Source: Spisula solida (Eukaryota > Mollusca > Bivalvia > Venerida > Mactridae). From it: a DNA stretch of 64,000 bases. Shown one piece after another: positions 31,839 to 44,129 of this stretch. Made by a program: the position numbers and the translations under genes. The number at the start of each line of letters is the position of its first letter. Position 1 is the first letter of the stretch. Below the pieces are notes generated by a model. The model searched no databases, had not been told where the DNA came from, and saw nothing but the letters and a program-made list of their open reading frames with translations. Location of the stretch: the NCBI GenBank assembly GCA_947247005.1, contig OX365955.1:44495822-44559821 (forward strand). Direction: 5' to 3'.

Positions 31839-33564
31839 GCAGGTAACTGTATCATTAATAAAGAGTAAAAAAAATATTTTATACAATTTATGTTATCTTA
31901 GAAAGGTGCATTTGTACAGGGCATACATAGATAATAGAATACTATTAATAGAATAGCTCTTGATTTGTACTAAAGTGGTCAGATTTGCTTGGTATCAAAA
32001 ACAAGAATTGGCTTTCGATATCTTCATTACATGAAGTAATTACATTCGTAGACAACATCGTTAGAACTACCTCCATGCAAAATCCCATCGAAATTGATCA
32101 ACTAGTTAAAAAGTTATACTATGAAATGTATACCACGGTGTCAAGTCAATCACTGAGGTGCAGTCAATAGAAACAATGCTATTCTAAACAAGAACAAGGC
32201 AGTCCAAAGACGGTTATAATCCCCCACCGTATTAATGAACAGTGGAATTATCCAATAAGTTATACATTTGCTATGAGTTCAGGCAATTTGGCCCAGGCGT
32301 TAAAAAAATAAGGAGCGGATGGGAAATGTAAGGTTCAAACCTTTGACCTTTTAACTGGGACCTTGCCCTAGAACCGGCATGGTTGGAATGTGGGTTCTGT
32401 ATGTCATCTTTATTAGTTACATATTTGGCATCAGTTTCATGCAATTCGGCTCAAGCGTTAAAAAGTTATGGAGTGGACACAAAATGTAAGATTTAAACCT
32501 CTGACCTTGAACTGTGATCTTGACCCTGCATGGTTGAAATGTTGGTTCTACATGTCGGTTTTATTATTTATACATTTGGTATGAGTTTCATGCAATTCGG
32601 CCCAGCCATTAAAAAGTTAAAGAGCAGACATAAAATGTAAGCTTTAAACTTTTGACCTTGAACTGTGACCTTGACCTTGAACCAGCAAGGTTGGAATGTG
32701 GGTTCTGCACGTCGTCATCATTAGTTACATATTTGGTATCAGTTTTATGCATTTTGGCCCAGGCATTAAAAGGTTATGGAGTGGACACGGAATGCAAGAT
32801 TCAACATTTTGACCTTGAATTGTGACCTTAACCTTAAACCAGCATGATTGGGATATAGGTTCTGCATGTCGTCTTTATTAGTTACACATTGTGTATGAGT
32901 TTCATGCAATTCCGCCCAGGCATTAAAAAGTTATCTAACGAACACAAATTTAACATTCAAACCTTTGACCTTGAATTGTACCTTGACCTGGAATCGGCAT
33001 GGTTGGAATGTGGGTTCTGCATGTCGTCTTTATTAGTTACACATTTGGTATGAGTTTCATGCAATTCGGCCCAGGCATTAAAAAGTTATGGAACGGACAC
33101 AAATGTAAGATTCAAACTTTTGTCCTTGAATTGTGACCTTGACCTTGAACCGGCATGGTTGGAATGTGGGTTCTGCAAGTCGTCTTTATTAGTTACACAT
33201 TTCGTATGAGAGGACGAACGGACGGACGGACGGACGGACGGAGACCATTCCTATAATCCCCTCCCACTTCGTGGAGAGGGATTAAAAAAGAAAGTGAGTT
33301 CACACCCTATGGGTTTATTTTCTTATTTATGGACGGATTTTTCAAATATTGATATAAAATTAAAGACGAAGCTCTCTAGTTTCTGATTATGTAATAATAT
33401 TTAAAATAACACCAGTATCAATGAAATGTTTATTAAAAACAAACTGCACCTCATTGACTGTGTGGTCGATTTCCCGTGTTATAAACCTTTCTAAGATATT
33501 ATAAATTTTATAAAAAAACTAACTTTTATTTCTTACTCTTTATTAATGATAAAGTTACCTTTGG
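31839..33564. mobile_element. 1.7-kb TIR element, 8-bp TSD, made of 155-bp repeats
   Basis: Flanked by TTCAACTC (31831-31838 and 33565-33572). Inverted ends of about 70 bp: AGGTAACTGTATCATTAATA, then 'aagagtaa', 'tttatacaatttatgttatc' and 'ttagaaaggt', matched in reverse at 33480-33560. The interior (about 32250-33200) is six repeats of about 155 bp. Each has 'ggttggaatgtgggttctgc', 'tttattagttacacatttgg', 'catgcaattcggcccaggc' and 'aaaaagttatggag', then TGACCTTGA clusters. They close with gacggacggacggacggacg and 'cccctcccacttcgtggag'. No transposase. Confidence 0.88.
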
Positions 33565-33572
33565 TTCAACTC

Positions 33573-35470
33573 TGTTCAAATGTAAGTGGGGCACTTCTTG
33601 TATAATATATGTCAATCTGTTATTGTGAATCCATTTATACATGTAGATCTATTTGATTGATCTATTGATAATGATTATGATGTATGTCATTGTACAAGAC
33701 CCCCGATTGGTTGAAATAAAAATTCTTATTCTTCCGAGATCCTGTTTGTAAAACCACACTGTAGGTGCAACAATACAAAGTAGTTTATGTTGTGGGTCCA
33801 TACCATATGATTTTATGTGCATTGTATAGTGGTATGCCAACAGGGATGGCGGGTGGTGGATACTTTATGTCAGTTATGTTACTTTCGACCTATTGGGTTC
33901 CTTCCAGTTGAAGACTTTGTTTTGTCCAAATTTCTATCATAATTTGCTTATATAACCTTTACCTTATCATGTTATCAATAAAACGTCTGACATTGTCAGA
34001 CATGTACGTCTGTCGAGTGTTATATTGTTTTTGTAGGTGCAAGATTCTATTTATCACATAACCTTACTGAACACTCATTACCGTTCAAAATTATGATGTA
34101 TGTTGCATAGGTTTCAACCAAAATTTAGCAGTACTATCTTTATCCTGATGTCATTGATCGATCAAGGCATGGATTGGCTAACGTAACGTCAGACAATCTA
34201 AATATTTATTGCACACTCTGGGAGTGCCAAATGACATTTCCAGCATGGCTTTACGGCACTGCTGAACCGCAGGTTATGTGATAAATCATGGTTACTGAAT
34301 GCCAACCTGTCTGGTGCCCAGCATGGAAGAATAAGAACCAGGAAGTAAAATGTGCTCTGAAAGTATTTGTGTCTCATAAGCCAAATAGGCTGGTCCTTCA
34401 AATAAGGGCCACATTTTTTATAAAACAACTAAACATATCACTTTTATAACTTAATTTCTGTTTATACAATTCAATTATCAGTGAAATTTGGCTAAATGTA
34501 ATCAATAAATGACAAACACAAACTAGGAGTACATGACAAAGATTTAATATCCCATAAAATAACATTTACAATCAAACTCGCTGTGTTTTTCGCCCTTGGC
34601 ATTCACAACAACCACACAACAAGCAATATGGATAAAATAAATGTGATTTATTAACAAATGTAGGATGGTTTAACATGCAATATAATATACATGGCAAAAT
34701 ATACATGACAAAATGTACATGAAAACTCAACATAAACAAGTTTGTGTCTCTAAAAGTCCTACAGCACTGGTATATACCGTATCCAACTTTACATAATACT
34801 TTAAAAAGGGCAGGAATAAATCAATATTCTATTAAGTACATTTTGTACTACTATTAAAGGATCCGCCTCTTTTTGTGAAATTAACCATAAATACTTACAG
34901 ACTCAGAATGTCAGTGACCCAGTCTCAGAAAACATTGTATGTTCATGAATACAAGATAAAACCTGTGTTAAATATCACCATTGAACAAATACCACAAACC
35001 AGTATGTAAAGATTCCACACATTCTATCTCCTGTCAGAACATTTTGTGTGAGACAGAGGAGCAGACACCATTCCATATACTGCAAATCTGGCCAATCTGG
35101 AGGAAGCGCAACAGAAAGTTTGGCCCATAGATTTGTCCTTCGAGACCAAGCTTAAGGTATATGCAAGCAACCTACAGAAGACGATGCAGTTCATCACCAC
35201 ATCCAAACTGAAGATATAAACAGTCGTAAAAGATGGAATGCAGAAGAAGAGACCAATTTTAATGATATTCAACCTTTAAGGAGAGACCACTTGTCAACTA
35301 GGACCACTGTTGTTCCCATGGGTGGTATTTACAATTTTAAAAATATAATTGTTCACTTCTACGATAAGTTCAGAATGCTGTCCTCCGGTATCAGATTGCA
35401 TAGAACATAATAATGCAACATTGGAATCTATTCTACTGCATAATAAATAGTGTTTCTATCAACATTATAA
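33573..35470. other. Gene-free AT-rich region
   Basis: No exon with splice signals and a recognisable family. Short frames such as 34198-34428 and 35024-35272 lack support. Unclassified repeats may be present. Confidence 0.4.
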
Positions 35471-35473
35471 ATT

Positions 35474-35737
35474 CAGGGGTGTCAACAGCCAAATAAAAAA
35501 TCCTGAAAATTATATGCGGCTGACCATTTTTGACAAACTAGAGGCCGTCAACCATATATAACTCAGTTTTTCAAATTTTTATTGAAGAAAATCCTTCAGA
35601 GCAGATATAATTGACCATAACTTTGTCATTTCTTGAGATATTTTTATCAAATAACTTTTATTTTGGTCAGAAAGCATAGCTCTTCAAGGATAGACAAATC
35701 CGGAATTCCGGATAAATCCGGAAAATTGACACCTCTG
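35474..35737. mobile_element. CAGGGGTGTCAA MITE
   Basis: Ends CAGGGGTGTCAAC and AATTGACACCTCTG. Core 'aataacttttattttggtcagaaagc' and 'ccggaattccggataaatcc'. Flanks taaatt and tataat match only loosely, so the duplication has decayed. Confidence 0.8.
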
Positions 35738-36499
35738 TATAATCAGTATAAGAATCAAAACAACAAACTAGAAGCACACAGCAGGTAATTCACCATTAGA
35801 TCCTGACATCAGACTTGATTTCTTAGAATATTCATTTACTGCTACACATAAGCCTTTTACGAGGGGTATTTCATAAATTGTGGACTTTTGCTATAATTCC
35901 ATCAAATTTAACAGCGTTAGACAGACAACATTAGTGGTAGTTTTCCTTTATTTGCAATATCTTTTTTGCTCTATGTATTACATATACATGGACTTTGCAC
36001 ACAATACTCATCAAAGATTAGAGTTTACGTCATTATAATTTCATTTGCTGCAATTCAAAATTCGACTGAATTATAGTTAACAAAAGATTGCAAACTTAAG
36101 GAACACCTGTCGTATTTATTTGACAATTTATTGTGAAAAAAAAGAAGATTAGTTTCATCTCAGTTCATTCAACTTATAGTTATCACATTAGGGTGACAGG
36201 GTTAATCAGTGTATTTTCACCAAAATAAGGGATTGAGATGTTTGTGGTCAAATCAAGGTGTAGAACTAATATCCAACAGATAACTTTCACACATACATTT
36301 TGTAAAGGTTTTTTTACTGGTTTTTAACTGTTTCTCGACCAAATTTCAGTATACATGTTAATCACGTCTATGTAAACGCAATGGTTTCCTTATGAATAAA
36401 ATAAAACTAATTGGGAGATATAGAATATTTTGTTACAATAATAAAAGTTATTCACAATATAGTAGTACCGTAAATAGTGAAATTTTCACATGATAACAT

Positions 36500-36790
36500 T
36501 TTCTGACATTTACACCTAACATCAAATTTTCACACCTAATGTCACACATATCACATTTTTTACGCATGACTTCATATTTTCACACCTATTATCACACATA
36601 AAATCACAATTACACACCCAATTATATATTTTTGCAGCTAATGTCACACATAACATCACAATTTCACACCTAATTTTCACACCTAATGTTAAAGTACCAC
36701 ACCTTACATCAATTCCACACAATTTCACACCTCATTTTAAAATACCACACATAACATCACAATCCCACACATAACTTTACAGTTTGCTTG
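36500..36790. repeat. Degenerate 'tcacacctaatgtcacacata' tandem repeat
   Basis: Around ten imperfect repeats of 25-35 bases mixing 'cacaatttcacaccta', 'atgtcacacataacatcaca' and 'attttcacaccta'. The Cys/Val-rich minus-strand frame here is a by-product. Confidence 0.8.
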
Positions 36791-37082
36791 AAGACCAAAA
36801 CATATGTACAAAATTCATGTGATCTTAAATAATGGCAAAAATTTAAACAATGTGAAAATTTCAAAATTTACAGACTACCAATATGTTGCCATGTAAACAG
36901 AGATTAGCAGACGGCAAACGGCAAAGGAAGCACATGTTACATGCTGGTTGTTATCAGATAACACACAAATGATCGTTTCATATAAATATTGGAGTACTGC
37001 AAAATCATTTAATTTTGTGAGCATTAAATTTTGTGTTGTTTTGAAACTAAATTAAAATGTAAAAGTGTGTGGTCGTAAATTC

Positions 37083-37240
37083 TTTTTTTTTTTTTTTTTT
37101 TAAATGCCGAGCATAGCCTTTATTTGCCAGTCAGCCTTCCGCTGAAATATGGCAGGCATATATGTGTGCGTACATCCGGTTTTGAACCCTGGTCGCCAGA
37201 TTAGACGGCAAGCATGCTAACCATTGAGCTACGGAGGCCA
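37083..37240 (-). repeat. tRNA-derived SINE with poly(A) tail
   Basis: Minus strand: 'tggcctccgtagctcaatgg' (A box), 'ttagcatgcttgccgtc' and B box GGTTCAAAACC near 37180. A body follows, ending in a run of about 20 A (plus-strand T run at 37083-37102). Complete-looking retroposon. Confidence 0.8.
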
Positions 37241-37470
37241 TATGGAGGTCGTAAATTCTTGGATTACATAACATGGCGGAGGGAACCATTGTTCCATATT
37301 TCGAAGGTTGATTCTTTATGGGAATTGCATTTTAATGGTACATTTAAACCACGAAATCAACATAAATTTAACCTCAACGTAAAATGATTTTACAGTATCA
37401 GAGTATCTCACTAAAATAAGTATGTAATACTAGGCCGGTGTATAAACATGGATTTCTATGACATTTATTA

Positions 37471-37960
37471 TAAGGCCAATTTTTTTTATTTTGAGGTTTA
37501 CGGGAATTTTTTTAAATTATGCTGTTAGGAGGGGCTGAAAATATAATTACCGGTAAGTGAGATAAAAGGGCCTTTTAGTCTCTCACCTGCCATTATGTGA
37601 GCTACCTAAGACCCTTTGGACCTTCTTGGTATAATCAGGGGTTCTACTGAGGCATAATGCCCAATTTGGAAAATAAAATGCAAGCATGTTTCGAGTGCCA
37701 TAAGCACACATACCTACAACAAAACTCTGTTTCAAACATTGTTCTATTGTCAAAATTTAGCATATAGAATTTCAAATGACCATAACTCTGTCAATACTTG
37801 GTATTTTTTCACCAAATTACTTTTATTTTCTGCAGGAAAGTTCATTCTTTCTAGTGCAGCAAATCCCGAATAATAGGACCCCCGTATGATACAACTCCTT
37901 TCAACAGCAAACTTTAAAAAAAAATCCCGTAAACCAACTATATAAAAACCTTGGCCTTAA
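37471..37960. mobile_element. TAAGGCCAA TIR element containing a nested MITE
   Basis: Inverted ends taaggccaat and ttggccttaa, with inner arms 'gaggtttacgggaattttt' and 'aaaaatcccgtaaacc'. Same family as 13883-14109. It is interrupted by the CAGGGG MITE at 37636-37884. Confidence 0.8.
37636..37884. mobile_element. CAGGGGTTCTAC MITE nested in another element
   Basis: Ends CAGGGGTTCTACTGAGGCAT and ..aataggacccccg. Flanking 6-bp repeats TATAAT (37630-37635) and TATGAT (37885-37890) differ at one base. Interior matches the 58490-58755 copy in reverse orientation. Confidence 0.88.
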
Positions 37961-39300
37961 CACTTATAGATTACCGGTAATATATGTATGGTAACAGAAT
38001 GGTTATATTATAATTTGTACAACAGATAGGCAACAATGACAGAAGGACAAAACAAACATTGTAATAAACTCAATATTTACCAAGTAGAAGATGAAAACAC
38101 AAATGTTACATATTCCCCATAGGGTAACATGTTAAGAGTAGTTAAACACATCACTTTTGTCAGTCTGTTATTTCCTTTGTAGACGACAAAACAAAATGTT
38201 TGGTGTATTTCCATGATTAACTTGTTAAAGGGACTGTCTCACGTTTTTGTGTATTGTAAAAATAAAATTAAATTGTCAAATATTCGCACTATTTTGGTAT
38301 AGTTACCTGTATATGCCATAAAAAACCACACTGACATCTAAAATAACTTGCGAAACATCGGCATTTTGTAGTTATTCAGTATTTTTACTATTTATTTATT
38401 TTTACTACTATTACTTAAATTGCCTGAAATTTGTTCGCATTTGATGGAAACGAATGGAAAAACGAACCAAATACCTCATTGTTGTTTACGCTGTGGTTTG
38501 CTGATGTTAAAATTTGATCACGTGTGAATTACATAATTCACAAAGCATGTTAGAAGGAAACTTAGCGAGTTTTTTTCAAGAAAAAATACTCAGTGGGCGA
38601 TATCTAGAGTGGTTAAAATTGCTTATTTGCACCAAATCTTTCATAAAGCAACCGTCAGTGGCTTCCTATTACATCAATACTTGGTTAAGTAGGAAAATCA
38701 CGACAAACAAAAATTTTAGCCCAATCTGTGAGGCAGCACCTTTGAAGATATGTTGTTAATTTATATCGATTTTCCATTTGACACCTTGAGATCTAAGAAA
38801 TGCATTGGTAATTCCCCAGAAAATACCTTTAGTTTCAAGACCATCTCCAGCCTACGTAACTGGACATAACAATTTCAAGTACATGTAGTTTTCACTTAAA
38901 TAATACCATAATCACCATTGAACTTACAACAAATAAAATATGCCTGCATAAAGAGCAGGGAGGTATTTTGAAACCAGTACATTGTGCTATCAGATGTATT
39001 TTGGACTTGAAGGCAAGACTTATGGCAGTTTACAAGTCCCGTAATGAGTCACGGCTAATCTCATGGCATGTAATTTTTGGATGAGTTGAGGGATGTTTTT
39101 ATAGCTATATTCCAACTTTCAATTACATGACCAAAAGAAGAAATAGCATACGCAAAGAACCAACAAAATGCTCATGTGACCATAATATTACACAAGGTGC
39201 ATTTGTTACCTAACTGTTTTATACCACTGACCTGTATGTTTCCCATAGATCTACAGGCCCCAGGTCATCCATAGGCATCATCTGACCTAGATGTAGTTCA
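37961..39300. other. Gene-free AT-rich region
   Basis: A stretch at 38228-38870 starting 'aaagggactgtctcacgttt' looks like an interspersed repeat, but I see no second copy here. No supported exon. Confidence 0.35.
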
Positions 39301-39306
39301 CACACG

Positions 39307-39375
39307 ATGGGGAGCAGTGGCCTAGAGGTAGGGCACACATTTTGGTACCGAGAGATCACAGATTTGACCCTCGTC
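39307..39375 (+). repeat. tRNA-like SINE head
   Basis: ggggagcagtggcctagagg then 'tagggcacac' (A box region) and 'acagatttgaccctcg' (B box). Same head type as the minus-strand copy at 63381-63449. Confidence 0.7.
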
Positions 39376-40081
39376 TGCAACACTGCTTTATTTCTCTGAG
39401 CAAGAAAAACACAATGCTTCAATTTACCCAGGTAGAATGGGGTATACGAGAAGGTCAAAAGCCAATATTTTGTGACTGTCATCAGCACAGAGTGTAACAG
39501 CGGATTTGCAACTCCACGATCAGGGATTAAATGTACAGTTTGTTGAACAGACATATGTCTGAAAATAGACTTTAACTTTGTTATGAATGTATGGCACAGT
39601 GAATGGTTAAATCATACAACTACCTGGGTATACATGCTGGTTATCATGTACAGGTACTTAAACGAGAATTTACAAAATATTTCAATCTATCACCAAAAAT
39701 ACCAATATACAACATAAATATATCTCCTACTTGTCTGACCTAGTGGCAACAACACACAACTAACTACAACAAACTGAATGGTTTAAAATGATTAATGACA
39801 AAACTTTTGTTCAAACACACATATCTACTGTACAAGCAATGGCAAAAATACTGTGTTTACAGGGACATAAAAATATTTCATTAACTGGTATACAATTATG
39901 TATTGAGCAAATAATATGCCACAATTTGGTTCTAAGAACATGAAATCCACAAGACTATCAAATATATGAATGAAACATATAAATAGCATTCAAAAAAAAA
40001 TATCAATCTATTTTCAAACTTGTGGGGTGCAGTAAATGAAATGTAAACACTATTGTACAATATGCAATTAAATAAACAAAC

Positions 40082-40521
40082 TAGGGTATGGTCGTAATGT
40101 CTGTTCCGCACATGTGCGGAATGTTCTACTCCGAACAACTTACGAACAAAACGGAACTGCCCTGCACAGTGTGCCGAATGTTCTACTCCAAACACCTTAC
40201 AAACAAAACGGAACAAAAAGTAAAATGTTTAAGATGACCAAAATTGTAGTTACAGCTATAATATTGGAGGAAGAAATATGCATGTGGATATATTTAAATG
40301 TGACTGTTTGCCTGCAATGGCCCATAATTGGAAAATAAATTTATTATATTCTATTTTATGACACAAGCGGCCATTGTTGTTCTTGTAATCACGTGACTGT
40401 TATGGCTGCACCACCTCTGTGGCGGGCACAGAAAGAACATGTTCCGAACAGTGTTCCGGTTTGTTCGTAAGTGTGTTCCACTGTCAGGGATGTGCGGAAC
40501 AGCGTTACAAACGCGCCCCTA
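40082..40521. mobile_element. TIR element with gttccgcacat ends
   Basis: Left tagggtatggtcgtaatgtc and 'tgttccgcacatgtgcggaa'. Right 'gggatgtgcggaacagcgtt' and 'acaaacgcgccccta'. The inner pair 'aacttacgaacaaaacggaac' / 'ttccggtttgttcgtaag' is also inverted. About 440 bp, no transposase. Confidence 0.75.
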
Positions 40522-41059
40522 ATAAACACACAGGTAGAGCACTAACGTGGTAAAACACATGCACCTGGAATACAACCCAACAACTCATAAAATAAAGTTT
40601 CATATAAATGAAATATTGATCAATTTAAAAAGATTTTGTTCAACAATTTTTTGTTGATTTAGCGTAACATGATTATAACTGATTCAAGTAAACTTTGTAT
40701 ACATAACCAGTAGAAACAACTTAATGCATTGTATACTACGGACATTTTAACCTGATCCGCAACCTTCTATTAGCACAATCTTAGCAGCTGATATCTTGTC
40801 TATATTTATAACCCTGGTTGTATGTTTTCATAAGCGCCGGTTGTATGTTTTCATAAGCGAGGAGTATCAACTTGATACTACCAAGAAGATGTTCAAGGTG
40901 TAATACAAATATAAATCTAAAGGACCAATACTGCACAATTTACCCGCCCAAACTGATATATTCAGCGCAAGAACCGTGTAATATATTCATGCAAACTGGG
41001 CTTGCCCAACTGTGTTGCCTCTTTAAATAAAGTCGTTATTATGTTATTATTATTATTAC

Positions 41060-41520
41060 ATGGTTCATACAAAATTCTCACGCCAAAATTCAAGGACTAT
41101 TCAAGGACTTTTCAAGGTAGAATATGCATTTTCAAGGCGTTTTTCCAAACATTCACCATTGTTAAATTGAACGAAAATGCAATAATTCACTGCCACTTTA
41201 TACTATATTTCTAGTCATACCTGAAAGTGCTCAAGTCATCAAATAACAGTGACATTCGCACTCATACATTTATGTACTTTAATTTTTGAGAAAAGAGCAT
41301 TTTACTATTAATTTTTTACGCAGAAATCAAATGTACCATCTTGACAACATCAATAAGCTTTTTTGTATATATTCAAGGCTGTATGCCTGAATTCAAGGAT
41401 GTTCAGTTAAATTCAAGTACCATTTTGGCATTTTTTCAAGGTAGCACTAAATTAAAGTACTTTTCAAGGTTGAAACCAAATTCAAGGACTTTTCAAGGCC
41501 TGTATGAACCTTGTGTTACA
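41060..41520 (+). repeat. Interspersed 'ttcaaggac' repeat, copy 2
   Basis: Second copy of the 3160-3600 repeat, better preserved at the ends (ggttcatacaaaattctc ... aaggcctgtatgaacc). Same orientation as copy 1. Confidence 0.8.
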
Positions 41521-41529
41521 GTTAAGGAT

Positions 41530-43400
41530 TAGGTCACTATCTCTGTACTAACACTACATGTATAATTTATTGATAAGGGCCAATAGCAAGAGTATAGTGC
41601 GCCCAGGATAATAAGAAAGGCGGGAAAATTTGGTATAATCACAAAGGTGGATTATTCAGATGTGCACAAATTATCACTGATGTTTTTAGTACAATACTGG
41701 CCATATTTTGCAACAATTGACCAAACCGATTCATGTTTGTAAACATCACATTATCCTGTGCGCACTAAAGTACATAACACACACAACCTATATTGACCAG
41801 TGTGTATAGCCTAAAGTTGTAATATAGGTTTATTAGTGTCAATGACCACTTATAAAACTGTTGATAACACCATTGCAGTCGAGTCACAATACATCGTTTG
41901 TATAACTTAACTACATCACCCTAGTAGATGAAGCTGCATAAAAACAATACTCAACATGAATATGGTTATAACAAATGACATATCACGCACAGCTAAACAA
42001 TTTTATGAGAAAATATTGAGAAAATACACAAACACTCAGAAAGCAAAGAAAAAATAATTCAAAATAGATTGACACAAAAACGAATGTCTCCTACAAGGGC
42101 CATTAACTCCTGCAAAAATCATCCGACTAAAAAGTCCTAACAATATGCACAACTAGGCTTCATACCAACTTTTCATGTGAATTTTCATTGAAATCTGACC
42201 AGAAGTTAAGGAGAATAAGAGTGAACAAACTTAGTGACATCAATCCAGACAGACGCCCCCCCCCCATACAGTACCTTAGGTGGTCATTACATTGTATAAG
42301 ATCAAAGGAATGACCACTTAAAAGACAAAATAATTCAGAGACCACAGGATAAATTCAATAGATCTTTATTGGGGTAGGCAACACCTCTGACCACCTTAGG
42401 TAGCTTTTGCGTGTGGGAACAGACAGACGTCCAGCACAACATCAATATGTGTCCCACTATATGTGTGTGGAAGACATGAATATTATGTATACAATCATTC
42501 ACAGCAGAAAGTATGGGAAAAAACAATAGCAGCACTGAAGTATTATACCTGGATGAGAAATAATGGAGAACCATGAATGGCAAATCAATATGCAAACCTT
42601 AATAAATAGACACGGTCACACCATCATGATAGAACATTATGCAGCAGTTATATACATAATATAAACACAGGGTTCGTTGAATATAGGAACTGAATAAATA
42701 ACATACAGACGTCAATAACTCGATTAGTCAGGTCAGTCACTTGTATAGATAACATTGTGACCACAAAAATTGCAATTTCTCTAATTAAGTTCAACATTTC
42801 ACAGATAATGTATGCAAAAGTATGTGTGTGGTTTAGTGGATAAAGTATTCATTTTTACTCCCTTTTTATCTGATTAAAATCTTTCAAACAATAAAAAAGC
42901 TATGTTTTGATAGTACATTGAACGTAGCTGGACTTATAACTCACTTTGGTGTATTACCACACTTAGACACGATGTATATTGAAACAGAAATGGCCGAGCT
43001 CTCACGATTTGGGCACCTTATAGTATAAATATTGTGAAAATTTACATTGATTGTACACAACTGACAGACCTGACTAAATGCACTACCAGGCTATATTAAC
43101 ACCAGCCACAACAATATCTGGACTGTAGGAGAATGATCAAGTGTTTGCCGGCAGTGTTCACTGTTGGTATATAATCACACACAAAATTATCCCATATACC
43201 AAACATATCAAGAAATGAAAGTCAAAAATAATATGACTGCTAAACAGAATAATGTTTTAACGGTAAACCACGCTCCGAGTTTGCCCCAAACCAAGATTAA
43301 TATAACTGGTAGTTGTTTCCTACACCCTAGAACAGATCAGACGTTTTGATCATAGACTCAACAAAGAAGTAGTTCAACTGAAAGTTGACCACAGGTAACA
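41530..43400. other. Gene-free AT-rich region
   Basis: No exon identified. It could include a long TMED 3' UTR or flanking DNA, which cannot be judged by eye. A run of 10 C is at about 42256. Confidence 0.35.
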
Positions 43401-43410
43401 GAAGCATATA

Positions 43411-43641
43411 TACTGGGTGTCACTAAAAAGTTACCACTTATATATACCTTTGTATTTTGCGTACAATATGACCTATCGGTACAAAAGTTTAATAGTGTGT
43501 GTATTTCAATATTGTTAAATAGGATAGGTGTGACGACACAGTAAGATCAAAACATAGTCGTGTTCGGCTTTTAACACAGTGTAACATGAATTTTAAAATA
43601 TATGAGTTAATAGGGTGGTAACTTTTCATTGACGCGGAGTA
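43411..43641. mobile_element. Short Tc1/mariner-like MITE
   Basis: TA-bounded inverted ends: TACTGGGTGTCACTAAAAAG plus 'ttaccac' on the left; right end 'gtggtaacttttcattgacg' and 'cggagta'. 231 bp. Downstream of the TMED stop codon. Confidence 0.75.
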
Positions 43642-44129
43642 TATACAATATGAACCTGCCTACAAACCTGAAACTGATAACATCTTCAAAATAGGGGCAG
43701 GTGACATAAAATGTGTATGACTGAGTATTAATATTAAAATTTGTTCCGAGACATCACAGAAAATTAAATAAATAAACCGACAAATTTCTGATACAAAATT
43801 CGAAGAGAAAAAAGTACATTGCATAAAATTGATCAATATATTATAACGTATTATATCATTTTGTTCCTGGCAACGTAGTTCTATTTGATGCCTACATTTA
43901 TATATCATAGCACTAACAACATAACATTCAATAAACATTATTAAAATGAAATGAGTAATAAAACTGCATGAAAATTTACATATTTCACCAAAGTTGTAAA
44001 TTTTAAGGGCACTAATCTGATTTAGTAATCATGAAAACTAATCTACTTGCAATGTAAACAGTGAAAACACTAATCTCTAAGATCACAAGGCTCTTGAACA
44101 AAAACTTAAATGCTAATATACTATCTACA

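Noticed and set aside
36522..36728. Cys-rich secreted-like peptide
   Set aside because: The regular CD/CN pattern comes from the degenerate 'tcacacctaatg' tandem repeat; there is no signal peptide or splice context.
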